Origin: Acidimicrobiaceae bacterium
Lineage (GTDB): Bacteria; Actinomycetota; Acidimicrobiia; Acidimicrobiales; RAAP-2
Length of the DNA stretch: 64,000 bases
Direction: 5' to 3'
Assembly (NCBI GenBank): GCA_003152015.1
Contig: PLZF01000031.1
Location: 614 to 64,613 of the forward strand
Below the pieces are notes generated by a model that saw nothing but the letters and a program-made list of their open reading frames with translations, did no database searches and had not been told where the DNA came from. Positions 1-8,421 of the stretch are shown here, one piece after another; within the stretch, counting starts at the first letter, position 1, and every line of letters starts with the position of its first letter. Both the position numbers and the translations under genes were made by a program.

Positions 1-77
1 CGGTGGATCATGGAGCGCTCGCCACTCGAACGCCCGAGCCCGAGTCCGTGTCGAACCGGACACCTGCGAACAGCAGT

Positions 78-947
78 TCAGCCCTCGGCGGTGCCCAAGC
101 CCAGCGCACCGTAGATCTCACGGGTCGCGCTCGACCGGTTGAGCGTATAGAAGTGAAGCCCGGGCACCCCGGCATCGAGCAGTTTCCGGCACAGTTCGGT
201 GGCAATCACCACCCCTTCGCGGCGCACGGCATCGGCACCACCGGTTCCGTCGGCATTCTCCAGACGCTCCACCATCCAGGCGGGCACGGCCGCACCCATG
301 GTGGCCATGCGGGGAACCGACTTGAGGTTGGTCACCGGCATGATGCCCGGAAGCACCGGCGTCTCCACGCCACGGGCAGCAAGGTCGGCCACCAGTCCGA
401 GGTACTCCTCGGCCTCGAAAAAGAACTGGGTCACGCCGAAGTCGGCCATGCGCAATTTCTCGGCCAGTCGATCGCGGTCGAACGCCATATCCGGTGACAA
501 CGGATGACCAGCAGGTTGGGCGGCCACCCCGATGGAGAAACCACCGATGGCGTGGGCCAGTTCGACCAATTCGGAGGCGTGGGCCAGTTCTCCCACCCCT
601 TCGCCTGGGTCAGAGGGCGGATCGCCGCCCAGCGCCATCAGGTTCTCCACCCCCGCCTTCCGGTAGGCCACCAGAATCTCCGCCAGCTCCAATCGGGTGT
701 GCGCCACACAGATGAGGTGGGCCATCGGCACCAGTGTGGTGGTTCGCAGCATGCCGGTCACCAGGTCGTAGGTCCGCTGCCGTGACTCGGCGCCACCCCG
801 ATAGGTGACCGACACAAAGGATGGGCCCAACGGCTCGAGATCGCGCAGCGTCTTCACCAGGGTGGCCTGCTCGGCGTCGTTCTTGGGGGGAAAGAACTCG
901 AACGAGTAGGTCGGCCCTTTCGACAACAGGTCGGCGATCCGCGTCAT
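78..947 (-). CDS. metF: Methylenetetrahydrofolate reductase MetF
   Basis: Cytosolic flavoprotein that reduces 5,10-methylene-THF to 5-methyl-THF, the methyl donor for methionine synthesis. The 289-residue product has the family length for bacterial MetF. Recognisable blocks are FEFFPPK near the N-terminus (residues 17-23), VAAQPAGHP in the middle, FGVTQFFFEAEEYL, PGIMPVTN and the C-terminal HFYTLNRS, all at the spacing expected for the FAD-binding TIM barrel. An AGGA about nine bases before the ATG supports the start. It is followed at some distance upstream (56 bp) by an unrelated membrane protein on the same strand; its downstream 77 bp to the window edge holds nothing I can identify. The fold and reaction are family knowledge; the identification is firm. 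Confidence 0.95.
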   Translation of the reverse strand: MTRIADLLSKGPTYSFEFFPPKNDAEQATLVKTLRDLEPLGPSFVSVTYRGGAESRQRTYDLVTGMLRTTTLVPMAHLICVAHTRLELAEILVAYRKAGVENLMALGGDPPSDPGEGVGELAHASELVELAHAIGGFSIGVAAQPAGHPLSPDMAFDRDRLAEKLRMADFGVTQFFFEAEEYLGLVADLAARGVETPVLPGIMPVTNLKSVPRMATMGAAVPAWMVERLENADGTGGADAVRREGVVIATELCRKLLDAGVPGLHFYTLNRSSATREIYGALGLGTAEG

Positions 948-1003
948 AACCCAGGCATCCTACTGCGAGCGGTCGATCCGGATCCGGGAGTCGCCGCTCG
1001 ACC

Positions 1004-1855
1004 TCAGCGGGACGGGCGCCTCGATGATGCCGCCCCGAAATGGGAAGAGAGACGCGCCAGCGCGGCATCGAGTTCGGAGAGTCGTGAGCGGCGGGCCTCG
1101 TCGGTCTCGGCCAACTGCATGCCCGACGGGGAACCGGCTCCATGACGGAGGAGCCGGTCCGCCTCGATGGCGAAGGCCAGGCCGCGCAGTGATCCGGCCA
1201 CCGCGTCGGTGGCGTTCTGGGCCTGTTCGTCGGGTGCATGCCGGGAGGCATGTTCGAGAGCCTGTGCGGCTCTGTCGACCTGGATGTCCACCGATCCCCG
1301 CAGCTCAGGATTGTCGGAGGTGGCGTTGCCCGACAGCAGCGACTCGCGGGCCAGCCGGGCATCGACAACCGCCGGCAGGACTGAGCCGCGCCAGTAGGTG
1401 ACCGCCTGCCGTTTTGTCCGGCGTTGGAACAACACCACCAGCAGGATCACGGCCACCACCAACAAGATGGCGAGCACGATCAACGCCACCGCCGTTCCCG
1501 TCAATCCACCACTCTTCGTTGCCGTCGGTGTGGTGGTGGTAGTGGTGGCCTTCGGAGCGGTCGTCGTGGTTGAGGTGGTGCGGGGAACGGTGGTGGTCGT
1601 GGTGGGTTGAGTCGTCGAGGTGGTGGTGGTCGACGTCGACGTTGACGTGGTCGGGGGAACGGTGGTGGTCGTCACCGGGACCGTGGTTGTGGTGGCCGCC
1701 CAGGCCGGGCCGACCGCGGCGACGGTAAAAGCACCCACCACCAGCGCGGTTCCCGCTACCGCCCTTCCGACCCGAACCAACAGGCCCCGAACGTACCGGA
1801 CGACAGGTTGTCGGCCCGGCACCGAACCGCACTGCCCCCGGCCAGCCCGTGCCAT
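1004..1855 (-). CDS. Thr-rich secreted/membrane protein with one C-terminal-side TM helix, function unknown
   Basis: I do not recognise a family. The 283-residue product starts with a basic segment and a hydrophobic stretch ending in AVGPAWA, which looks like a signal peptide. A low-complexity region of TTTTVP/TTTS repeats follows (about residues 54-115), then a single strong transmembrane helix (LTGTAVALIVLAILLVVAVI, about 118-140), a basic stop (QRRTKRQ) and a cytoplasmic, Ala/Arg-rich helical domain of about 130 residues. This suggests an exported Thr-rich stalk or short wall-spanning segment anchored by one helix with a cytosolic domain. The Thr codons create a GTG/GTC-like microsatellite on the other strand, which is why the ORF track shows poly-Val shadows there. 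It stands alone between metF and a cupin gene. Confidence 0.75.
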   Translation of the reverse strand: MARAGRGQCGSVPGRQPVVRYVRGLLVRVGRAVAGTALVVGAFTVAAVGPAWAATTTTVPVTTTTVPPTTSTSTSTTTTSTTQPTTTTTVPRTTSTTTTAPKATTTTTTPTATKSGGLTGTAVALIVLAILLVVAVILLVVLFQRRTKRQAVTYWRGSVLPAVVDARLARESLLSGNATSDNPELRGSVDIQVDRAAQALEHASRHAPDEQAQNATDAVAGSLRGLAFAIEADRLLRHGAGSPSGMQLAETDEARRSRLSELDAALARLSSHFGAASSRRPSR

Positions 1856-2013
1856 GACCGAACGCCTCAGACGGCCGGTGGCGACGTCGCTGCGATCAGG
1901 TTCCCGACCATGCCGTGTACCTCCGCTCGTCTGTCGCCCCGCATGGGCGGCATCACCCTAATCTGGGGCGGCACCCGCATGCTGGGATGACGACCGGCTA
2001 CGCCCGATACATC

Positions 2014-2388
2014 TCAGGTACCGGCGCGGCCGTAATCATCTTCGAGGCGGACGATGTCGTCCTCACCGAAGTACTCGCCGTGTTGGATCTCCACAAACAC
2101 CACGTCGGCATCTGTCGGATTCTCGATCCGGTGATTGGTCCCGACCGGGATGTCCACTGACTCACCCGCGGTGAACTCGGTCTGGGTCCCGTCCAGGGTG
2201 ACCAGGGCGGTGCCGGCCACGATGAACCAGTGCTCTGACCGTCGGGCGTGCCGCTGATAGCTCAGCCGCTTTCCCGGCAGCACCACTATCCGCTTGACCT
2301 TGTGGGACCCATCGTCATCGAGGACCGTATAGCTTCCCCACGGTCGGTGGTCCGTCTTCGGTGCACTGGATTGGCCCGAGAGGCTCAC
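2014..2388 (-). CDS. Cupin-domain protein resembling the C-terminal domain of type II mannose-6-phosphate isomerase
   Basis: The 124-residue protein is a single cupin barrel. The run WGSYTVL, KRIVVLPGKRLSYQRHARR, EHWFIVAGTALVTLDG, and IPVGTNHRIENPT matches the sugar-phosphate isomerase cupin found at the C-terminus of GDP-mannose pyrophosphorylase/mannose-6-phosphate isomerase fusions, with His residues in the first motif positioned for metal binding. I use a GTG start at 2388 rather than the longer ORF, because it overlaps the folD stop as GTGA and removes an Arg/His-rich segment that reads through folD. That makes it the last gene of purN-purH-folD-cupin. Substrate is unknown; a stand-alone mannose-6-phosphate isomerase or another small cupin isomerase are both possible. 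Confidence 0.8.
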   Translation of the reverse strand: MSLSGQSSAPKTDHRPWGSYTVLDDDGSHKVKRIVVLPGKRLSYQRHARRSEHWFIVAGTALVTLDGTQTEFTAGESVDIPVGTNHRIENPTDADVVFVEIQHGEYFGEDDIVRLEDDYGRAGT

Positions 2389-3239
2389 GATGCCCGCTCC
2401 GCGGCTCTCACCGTGTTGCGCAACAACATGGCCCGGGTCATCGGGCCCACTCCGCCGATGCGGGGGGTGATCCACCCCGCCACCTCGGCTACTGACTCAT
2501 CGACATCGGACAACAGCTTCTTCCCTTCCCATGAGGTACCGGCACCGACCACTGCAGCACCGGGTTTGATCATCTCGGGCGTCACGAGACCGGCGCGACC
2601 GGCCGCGGCCACCACCACGTCACCTTGGCGGACCAGAGGTGTCATATCCCTGACGCCGGTATGAACCACCGTGACTGCGGCGTTGCACCCTTGTCGCTTG
2701 GTGGCCAACAAGAGGGACAGGGGACGCCCGATGGTCAGCCCCCGCCCGATCACCACCACATGTTTGCCCTCAACCGGGACGTCGTTGGCATGAAGCAGTT
2801 CGACGATCCCGGCCGGGGTACAGGGCAGAGGACCATTGGCTCCCATCACCAGGCGTCCCAGGTTCACCGGGTGCAGCCCGTCTACGTCCTTCTCCGGGTC
2901 CACCGCCAGCAGTACCTGCTCCTCGTCGAGCCCGGCCGGCAACGGAAGCTGCACCAGATAGGCGTGGACCTGGGGATCGGCATTGAACCGCGCCACCGCG
3001 GCGGCAAGCTCGGCCTGGGACACATCGGCGGGCAGGTGCTGGTGGGCCGAGTGAATGCCGACTTCGGCGCAGTCGGCGTGCTTCATGGCCACGTACCGCG
3101 AGCTCGGGCCATCGTCCCCCACCAAAATGGTCCCCAGCCCTACGGCCACTCCGGCGCTGGCCAGGCGGGCGACACGATCGGTGACTTCGGCCCGGATCCG
3201 GGCGGCCAGGAGTTCCCCATCGAGCAAGGTGGCGGTCAT
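2385..3239 (-). CDS. folD: Bifunctional methylenetetrahydrofolate dehydrogenase / methenyl-THF cyclohydrolase FolD
   Basis: Cytosolic enzyme that oxidises 5,10-methylene-THF and hydrolyses methenyl-THF to 10-formyl-THF, which feeds PurN and PurH encoded just upstream. The 284-residue length is normal. Motifs: [15 protein letters not shown] with the catalytic Lys, [36 protein letters not shown] and the NADP-binding [16 protein letters not shown]. The ORF track extends to 3665 by reading across purH; I place the start at ATG 3239, which is preceded by GAGGAG at good spacing and lies ten bases after the purH stop. In the order purN-purH-folD it supplies the formyl donor for two purine steps, a sensible operon. 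Confidence 0.95.
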   Translation of the reverse strand: MTATLLDGELLAARIRAEVTDRVARLASAGVAVGLGTILVGDDGPSSRYVAMKHADCAEVGIHSAHQHLPADVSQAELAAAVARFNADPQVHAYLVQLPLPAGLDEEQVLLAVDPEKDVDGLHPVNLGRLVMGANGPLPCTPAGIVELLHANDVPVEGKHVVVIGRGLTIGRPLSLLLATKRQGCNAAVTVVHTGVRDMTPLVRQGDVVVAAAGRAGLVTPEMIKPGAAVVGAGTSWEGKKLLSDVDESVAEVAGWITPRIGGVGPMTRAMLLRNTVRAAERAS

Positions 3240-3249
3240 CGACGTCTCC

Positions 3250-4770
3250 TCAGTGCCGGAAGTGGCGTTCGCCACCGGCCATGACCACCGCGATACCGGC
3301 CTCATCAGCCGCCGCGGTGACCTCTCCGTCACGAATGGAGCCTCCCGGTTGTACCACTGCCGACACGCCCGCGTTGGCCAGCACTTCGAGGCCGTCGGGG
3401 AAAGGGAAGAAGGCATCACTGGCCGCCGCCCCACCTTGAGCTCGTGACCCCGCCTTGGATGAGGCGATTTCTGCCGCCACCACCCGCGAGGACTGACCAG
3501 CCCCCACGCCGACCGCCTGTCCGTTGTTGACAATGGCGATGGCATTGGAGGTGGTCCGGGCACAGATTTTCCAGGCCAGGGCCAGATCACGCCACTGGGC
3601 ATCGGTGGGCGGCACCTTGGTGGCCACCTCCCAGGTCGACGGATCGAGGAGAAACCGGTCGGCATCCTGGACGAGCACGCTCGATCCCATCCCCCGGTAC
3701 TGGCGCACGATGGGCTCGGGCGAAGGGGCGGAGAGCAGGCGGGTGGCCTTCCTCTTCGATGACAGCAGGTCCAGCGCCTCGTCGTCGTAGGACGGGGCGA
3801 TGATCACATCGGCCTGAGGGCCGCTTCCGATCGCCACGGCCACGGCCACGGTGACCCGGCCCCCGATGGCCACGACTCCGCCGAACGCCGAGAGAGGATC
3901 GCCTTCGAGGGCACGCTGATAGGCGGTGGTCAGGTCGTCGGCGACCGATGCGCCGCAAGGATTGGCGTGCTTGATAATGGTGACGGCCACCTCGGAAGCA
4001 CCATCGGCGGGTAGTTCGTGGACGAGGCGCCAGGCCGCGTCGGCGTCGAACAGATTGAGGTAGGACAGCTCCTTCCCGCCATGTTGCACGACGTCGTCCC
4101 ACCACGAGTGCTCGCCGGCGATCCGGTAGCGGGCCCCGTGCTGGTGGGGATTCTCCCCGTAGCGGAGTGAACCGGCCCGCTCCAGGGTCAGGTGGATGGT
4201 GGGAGGCAGCATGGCGGTGTCGGCCTCCTGGTCGAACCAACCCACGATGGCACCGTCGTAGGCGGCGGTGTGAGCGAAGGCGTCACGGGCCAGCCGGCGG
4301 CGGGTCGGGTCGGACAGGGACCCGTGCTCTCTGAGCTCGGCCAGGACGACGTCATAGTCGGCGGGGTCGACCACGACTCCCACGTGAGAGTGGTTCTTGG
4401 CCGCCGCCCTCACCATGGTGGGTCCACCCACGTCGATCAACTCGATGGAGGGATCCGACCTGAAGGGATACAGGTTGCACACCACCAGATCGATGAGGCC
4501 AATGCCCTGGTTCTCGATGTCGGCCAGATGTTCGGGCACGGATCTGTCGGCCAAGATGCCACCGTGGATGACCGGATGGAGGGTCTTGACCCTCCCGCCG
4601 AGCATCTCGGGCGCGCCCGTCAACTCGGCCACTTCGACGTGGGCGATGCCGGCCGAGGCGAGCGCCGAGGAAGTTCCCCCACTGGAGATCAGCTCCCACC
4701 CCAGCTCGGAAAGCCCGCGGGCCAGCTCTTCGAGACCTGTCTTGTCGTATACGGACAGCAACGCCTTCAT
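3250..4770 (-). CDS. purH: Bifunctional AICAR transformylase / IMP cyclohydrolase PurH
   Basis: Catalyses the last two steps of de novo IMP synthesis: formylation of AICAR with 10-formyl-THF and ring closure. The 506-residue protein has an N-terminal MGS-like cyclohydrolase domain ([39 protein letters not shown]) and a C-terminal transformylase domain containing [10 protein letters not shown] and [10 protein letters not shown], the latter holding the conserved Lys-His pair. The C-terminus [12 protein letters not shown] and VQPGGSIRD also match the family. Its ATG overlaps the purN stop as ATGA, so translation is probably coupled. Ten bases separate its stop from folD. Confidence 0.96.
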   Translation of the reverse strand: MKALLSVYDKTGLEELARGLSELGWELISSGGTSSALASAGIAHVEVAELTGAPEMLGGRVKTLHPVIHGGILADRSVPEHLADIENQGIGLIDLVVCNLYPFRSDPSIELIDVGGPTMVRAAAKNHSHVGVVVDPADYDVVLAELREHGSLSDPTRRRLARDAFAHTAAYDGAIVGWFDQEADTAMLPPTIHLTLERAGSLRYGENPHQHGARYRIAGEHSWWDDVVQHGGKELSYLNLFDADAAWRLVHELPADGASEVAVTIIKHANPCGASVADDLTTAYQRALEGDPLSAFGGVVAIGGRVTVAVAVAIGSGPQADVIIAPSYDDEALDLLSSKRKATRLLSAPSPEPIVRQYRGMGSSVLVQDADRFLLDPSTWEVATKVPPTDAQWRDLALAWKICARTTSNAIAIVNNGQAVGVGAGQSSRVVAAEIASSKAGSRAQGGAAASDAFFPFPDGLEVLANAGVSAVVQPGGSIRDGEVTAAADEAGIAVVMAGGERHFRH

Positions 4771-5414
4771 TCCTTGACCTCCAGTGGTGATCCTCGCTCA
4801 TCTACGACTGGAACCGCCAGCTTGTCGATGAAGGTACGGATGGTGTCGGGGTAGAGGGTCCGCTCCACCGCCTTGATGCGTTCGTGCAGCGTCGCCACGG
4901 TGTCGTCCGGATACACCGGCACCGCCTGTTGGGCGAGGATCGGCCCGTCGTCCATGGCCAGGGTGGCCACGTGCACGGTGGTGCCGGTTTCCGCCACTCC
5001 GGCGGCCAGGGCGTCCTCCACGGCGTGCCAACCCGGGAAGGCCGGCAGCAGCGCCGGGTGGGTATTGAGGATACGGCCGGGAAAGGCGGTATGGATCGGC
5101 TGATCGAGCACCGTCCCGAATCCGGCCATCACCACCACGCCGATGTGGTGCCGGAGCAGTACGTCGACGACCGCCCGAGTGTAACCCAGGCGGTCAAACC
5201 CGGGGCTGAATCCACCATAGGCGGCCCGATCGACAAGGGAGGTCGCCAATCCTGCGTCCGAGGCGATCCCGAGGGCACGACACTTTCGGTCGGCCACCAC
5301 CAGCGAGACCGGAAGCCCGGAGGTGACGATGGCCTCGAGAATGGTGCCGCTGCCCGATACCAATACCCCGATCGGTACCGGAAAGGCACGACCGGGAGAG
5401 GAAGCGGCGACCAC
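4767..5414 (-). CDS. purN: Phosphoribosylglycinamide formyltransferase PurN
   Basis: Transfers a formyl group from 10-formyl-THF to GAR in purine synthesis. At 215 residues it is normal. It has the N-terminal nucleotide loop IGVLVSGSGTILEAI (often GSGSNLQ in relatives, so the loop is slightly unusual), MAGFGTVL, and the active-site segment RILNTHPALLPAFPG with the catalytic Asn and His, followed by DDGPILAQ with the Asp. It begins the purN-purH-folD-cupin run and overlaps purH by four bases. The 75 bp before it, up to the ABC ATPase stop, could hold its promoter, but I see no convincing -35/-10 pair. Confidence 0.94.
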   Translation of the reverse strand: MVAASSPGRAFPVPIGVLVSGSGTILEAIVTSGLPVSLVVADRKCRALGIASDAGLATSLVDRAAYGGFSPGFDRLGYTRAVVDVLLRHHIGVVVMAGFGTVLDQPIHTAFPGRILNTHPALLPAFPGWHAVEDALAAGVAETGTTVHVATLAMDDGPILAQQAVPVYPDDTVATLHERIKAVERTLYPDTIRTFIDKLAVPVVDERGSPLEVKE

Positions 5415-5489
5415 GGCCGCAGGCTAGCAGCGGGGCTCTGCCCACCCTGCCGACCGGTGCCGACCGGAGTGTCTATGACCGAGGAGGGC

Positions 5490-6419
5490 TCACTCTCCGA
5501 CTGAGGGTGCTCCCACTGCCGCCGGCTCGCGGCGCGGGGTGTTGCCCTCGGCCATCTCGTCCATCCCGATCGGGCCGGCGAGGTCGGCGTTCAGAAATTG
5601 ATGGATGACCGGGTCGTCGGAGTCGAACATCTCGTCCTTGGGGGCGAACCGCACAAGTCGCGATTGGTACAGCATGCCCAGGTAATCAGCGGTTCGCATC
5701 ACCGAGGGGATGTTGTGGGTGATGATGAAGATGGTGGCCCCGGTCTCGCGTTGCACGTCGAGCACCAGTTCGTCGAGGAAGGCCACCCGGACCGGATCGA
5801 GCCCGGAGTCGGGCTCGTCGAAGAGGACGATCTCGGGGTCGAGGACCAGCGCACGCGCCAATCCGGCCCGCTTCTTCATACCGCCGGACACCTCGCCGGG
5901 AAGCTTGCGTAGGTGGTCCATGAGCCCGACCAACTCGGCATTCTTGTGCACGATCTTGCGGATGTCCCCTTCGTTCTTCTTGGTGTGCTCACGAAGGGGA
6001 AAGGCGATGTTCTCGTAGAGGCTCATCGAGCCGAAGAGAGCCCCGTCCTGAAACAGCACACCGAACTTGCGCCTGATCCGGAACAGATCCTTCTGGTTGA
6101 GAGCACTGATGAGTTCCCCGTCGATATAGACCCCGCCGTTATCGGGCTTCAGCAGTCCGATGATGACCTTGAGCAACACCGACTTTCCCGTTCCCGACGG
6201 CCCGAGTACCGCGGTGATGGCCCCACGAGGCACGTCGAAGCTCATGTCCTGGAGGACGGTATGGGAACCGAACGACTTGGTCACGTTCTGGATGGAGATG
6301 ACGGCATCGACCGGGGGCAATGACGGTACCGGGGCCCCCTGCGGCTGGGCCGAAACCGCCAGGGTGCGAAGGTCCGGGACCGCCGATGGACCTCCAAGCG
6401 GATCAGCCATGCCGTTCAT
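5490..6419 (-). CDS. mkl: Mkl/MlaF-type ABC ATPase for the MCE lipid transporter
   Basis: Cytosolic ATPase expected to power the YrbE permeases encoded divergently next to it. The 309-residue product has Walker A GPSGTGKSVLLK, a Q-loop in FGVLFQDGALF, the ABC signature EVSGGMKKRAGLARAL, Walker B IVLFDEPDSGLDP and the H-loop FIITHNIPS. The C-terminal HQFLNADLAGPIGMDEM closely resembles the tail of mycobacterial Mkl, which separates it from generic ABC ATPases. I start at ATG 6419, preceded by GGAAGG at seven bases, rather than at 6446. In mycobacteria the mkl gene lies away from the mce operons; here it is head-to-head with one, so a dedicated pairing is likely (inference). Confidence 0.9.
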   Translation of the reverse strand: MNGMADPLGGPSAVPDLRTLAVSAQPQGAPVPSLPPVDAVISIQNVTKSFGSHTVLQDMSFDVPRGAITAVLGPSGTGKSVLLKVIIGLLKPDNGGVYIDGELISALNQKDLFRIRRKFGVLFQDGALFGSMSLYENIAFPLREHTKKNEGDIRKIVHKNAELVGLMDHLRKLPGEVSGGMKKRAGLARALVLDPEIVLFDEPDSGLDPVRVAFLDELVLDVQRETGATIFIITHNIPSVMRTADYLGMLYQSRLVRFAPKDEMFDSDDPVIHQFLNADLAGPIGMDEMAEGNTPRREPAAVGAPSVGE

Positions 6420-6497
6420 ACTCGCACCTTCCGGTTCTCCCCGCACACCGGTGCACGGGTTCTACCCATACGTAACTGGTCGGCACCGGTAACCTTG

Positions 6498-6521
6498 CGG
6501 AGTCGGAGTCGGAGTCGGTGT
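6498..6521. repeat. Hexanucleotide tandem repeat CGG(A/T)GT x4
   Basis: Three exact CGGAGT units and a fourth with one substitution sit in the intergenic region between the divergent mkl and yrbEA genes. No coding frame uses them under the starts chosen here. They could alter spacing between the two promoters if the copy number varies, but nothing shows that directly. Confidence 0.8.
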
Positions 6522-6617
6522 CGGGACGGGCATTGGAGATGCCATGATTATCGCAAGATCCGGCCATCCGGTAAGTTCCCCAATCAGTTAAGAGAGCGTC
6601 AGAGCAGCGCCGGACGA

Positions 6618-6647
6618 TTGTCTGGGCGGGGGGTTGCTGGATGTAAT
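6618..6647 (+). promoter_or_regulatory. Candidate sigma-70-type promoter for the mce operon
   Basis: TTGTCT (6618-6623) and TGTAAT (6642-6647) are separated by 18 bases, in front of the GTG start chosen for the first permease at 6679. The match to TTGACA/TATAAT is partial. Transcription would begin close to 6654, leaving a short leader with GGAG before the GTG. This arrangement argues against the TTG start at 6634 shown by the ORF track, because that codon would lie inside the promoter. Confidence 0.3.
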
Positions 6648-6678
6648 TTCGTTCAGAAGCAGCGGCATCGGAGACTGT

Positions 6679-7608
6679 GTGACGGAACAACTAGGGCGCG
6701 ACCGGAGCGTGACCGGCAACGCGGACGACACCGCCCAGGTGCGCGTGATCACCCAGGACGGCCCGGCGACCCAAAAGGTCCCCCGGGTGCCGCCCACCTC
6801 GGTCATGCCCCGCCACCGGGTGTCCCGGCCTCCCGTCTTCCCGAAAATTTCCTGGTTCCTCGAAGAGGTCGGCGCCATGTTCGCCTCGGGGTTCGAGGCC
6901 ATTCGCCTCGGTTTCCGCCTGGGCGTGCCGGTCGGTGAGTTTCTCGACCAATGTTGGTTTCTGGCCAAGGTCACCACGCTTCCCTTGATCCTCATCTCCG
7001 TCCCCTTTGGTGCGGTCATCGCCCTCGAAGTGGGAGGTCTCCTCCAACAGATCGGTGCCCAGTCCCAACTCGGAGCCGCCATGGTCCTGGCCGTGGTGCG
7101 GGAGCAGGCCCCGTTGGCCACCGCTCTACTCATTGCCGGGGCGGGTGGATCCGCCATGTGCGCGGATATCGGTTCCCGAAAGATCCGTGACGAGATCTCG
7201 GCCATGGAGGTGATGGGTGTCCAGCCATTGCAGCGCCTGGTCCTCCCCAGGCTGCTGGCCTGCATGTTGGTGGCGTTGCTCCTCGACAGCATCGTGTCGG
7301 TCGCGGGCATTGCCGGTGGCCTGTACTTCGGCACCCAGTCCATCCACATCACCGCCTCCAGCTTCTTTGCCACCTTCGGTGAGCTCAGCCAACTGGCGGA
7401 TCTGGCTATGGCCCTGCTCAAGGCGGTCGTCTTCGGATTCATCGCCGCCATGGTGGCCTGTTACAAGGGCATGACGGCCAAGGGTGGCCCCAAGGGCGTC
7501 GGGGACGCGGTGAACCAGGCGGTGGTGATCACCTTCATGGTGTCGTTCTTCATCAACTTCGTGTTGACGGTCATCTACTTCAACTTCATTCCCCAGCGGG
7601 GGATCTAG
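6679..7608 (+). CDS. yrbEA: MlaE/YrbE-family permease, first of the mce operon (YrbEA)
   Basis: Integral inner-membrane subunit of an MCE lipid transporter. The MlaE domain begins about residue 60; the region has about five to six hydrophobic segments, among them FLAKVTTLPLILISVPFGAV and LLACMLVALLLDSIVSVAGI. The core block GAGGSAMCADIGSRKIRDEI followed by SAMEVMGVQPLQRLVLPR is the cytoplasmic coupling helix that contacts the ATPase. The N-terminal 45-60 residues are polar and probably cytosolic. The start is uncertain: I take GTG 6679 with GGAG five bases upstream (309 residues); the ORF track gives TTG 6634. Its TAG is immediately followed by the ATG of the second permease. Confidence 0.9.
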   Translation: MTEQLGRDRSVTGNADDTAQVRVITQDGPATQKVPRVPPTSVMPRHRVSRPPVFPKISWFLEEVGAMFASGFEAIRLGFRLGVPVGEFLDQCWFLAKVTTLPLILISVPFGAVIALEVGGLLQQIGAQSQLGAAMVLAVVREQAPLATALLIAGAGGSAMCADIGSRKIRDEISAMEVMGVQPLQRLVLPRLLACMLVALLLDSIVSVAGIAGGLYFGTQSIHITASSFFATFGELSQLADLAMALLKAVVFGFIAAMVACYKGMTAKGGPKGVGDAVNQAVVITFMVSFFINFVLTVIYFNFIPQRGI

Positions 7609-8421
7609 ATGGCTACCACCACCGTCGCCGGTCCGGTCAGCCTCCTCTACAAGCAGATGCGCTTTGGGCTGCGCACCATCCGCTCCCTTCCGAGTGCCCT
7701 CCAGTACCGCCGGGAGATCACCCTGCTGGTATCCGACATCACCGTCGGCGCCGGGGCCCTGGTGGTCGGGGGCGGCATGTTCTTCGTGGTGGTGGGAATC
7801 GCCTTCTTCACCGGCACCGAAGTGGGCCTGGAGGGCTTCACCGGACTGTCCCAGATCGGGGCCCAGGCCTTCACCGGTGTCATCTCGTCGTTGGCCAACG
7901 TTCGTGAAATCACCCCTCTGGTGGCCGGGGTGGCGTTCGCCGCCCAGGTGGGCGCCGGTTTCACCGCCCAACTCGGGGCCATGCGGGTCTCCGAGGAGAT
8001 CGATGCCCTCGAGGTGATCGGGGTGGACAGCGTCACCTACCTGGTCGGCACCCGGGTGTGGGCGGCGCTGATCACCATGATTCCCCTCTATCTCGCCGCC
8101 CTGTTCGCCAGCTTCATCGCCTCCCAGTTGATGGTCACCGACTTCTTCCACCTGTCGCCGGGCACCTATCACCACTACGTCCAGCTGTTCCTCCCCCCGC
8201 TCGATGTCCTCTACTCGTTCTTGAAGGCGATGGTCTTCATCGTGGCGGTGACCTTCGTCCACTGCTACTACGGGTATTCGGCCGAGGGAGGACCGGCGGG
8301 CGTGGGTGTCGCCGCGGGCCGGGCCATTCGGCTCTCACTCATCGTGGTGGTGGTGCTCAACTTCTTGTTGTCGACCATTCTCTTCAGTGGCGCCTCGTCC
8401 ACTGCCAGGTTGGTGGGATGA
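7609..8421 (+). CDS. yrbEB: MlaE/YrbE-family permease, second of the mce operon (YrbEB)
   Basis: Second integral membrane subunit, 270 residues, expected to pair with YrbEA as a heterodimer around which the Mkl ATPase works. It contains the block AAQVGAGFTAQLGAMRVSEE followed by IDALEVIGVDSVTYLVGTR, the canonical coupling region of the family, and hydrophobic segments such as GGGMFFVVVGIAFFTG, MIPLYLAALFASFIA and LSLIVVVVLNFLLSTILF. The start codon directly abuts the stop of yrbEA and its own stop overlaps the first MCE gene as ATGA, so the three are probably co-translated. Two different YrbE proteins followed by six MCE genes is the organisation known from mycobacteria and relatives. Confidence 0.93.
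   Translation: MATTTVAGPVSLLYKQMRFGLRTIRSLPSALQYRREITLLVSDITVGAGALVVGGGMFFVVVGIAFFTGTEVGLEGFTGLSQIGAQAFTGVISSLANVREITPLVAGVAFAAQVGAGFTAQLGAMRVSEEIDALEVIGVDSVTYLVGTRVWAALITMIPLYLAALFASFIASQLMVTDFFHLSPGTYHHYVQLFLPPLDVLYSFLKAMVFIVAVTFVHCYYGYSAEGGPAGVGVAAGRAIRLSLIVVVVLNFLLSTILFSGASSTARLVG

Noticed and set aside
948-1003. Riboswitch ahead of metF
   Set aside because: The 56-bp gap is too short for a SAM or THF riboswitch and shows no such core.
1305-1832. Minus-strand His/Asp-rich ORF and plus-strand poly-Val ORFs
   Set aside because: They are other-frame readings of the Thr-rich repeat in the gene at 1004-1855.
2385-3665. Long versions of folD, mceA, mceC, uracil glycosylase and others in the ORF track
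   Set aside because: Their extensions read through the upstream gene in another frame; shorter starts with overlaps or ribosome-binding sites are better supported.
7126-8262. 378-residue minus-strand ORF across the two permeases
   Set aside because: Antisense reading of hydrophobic codons gives His/Glu/Gly-rich nonsense; it also crosses the boundary of two real genes.
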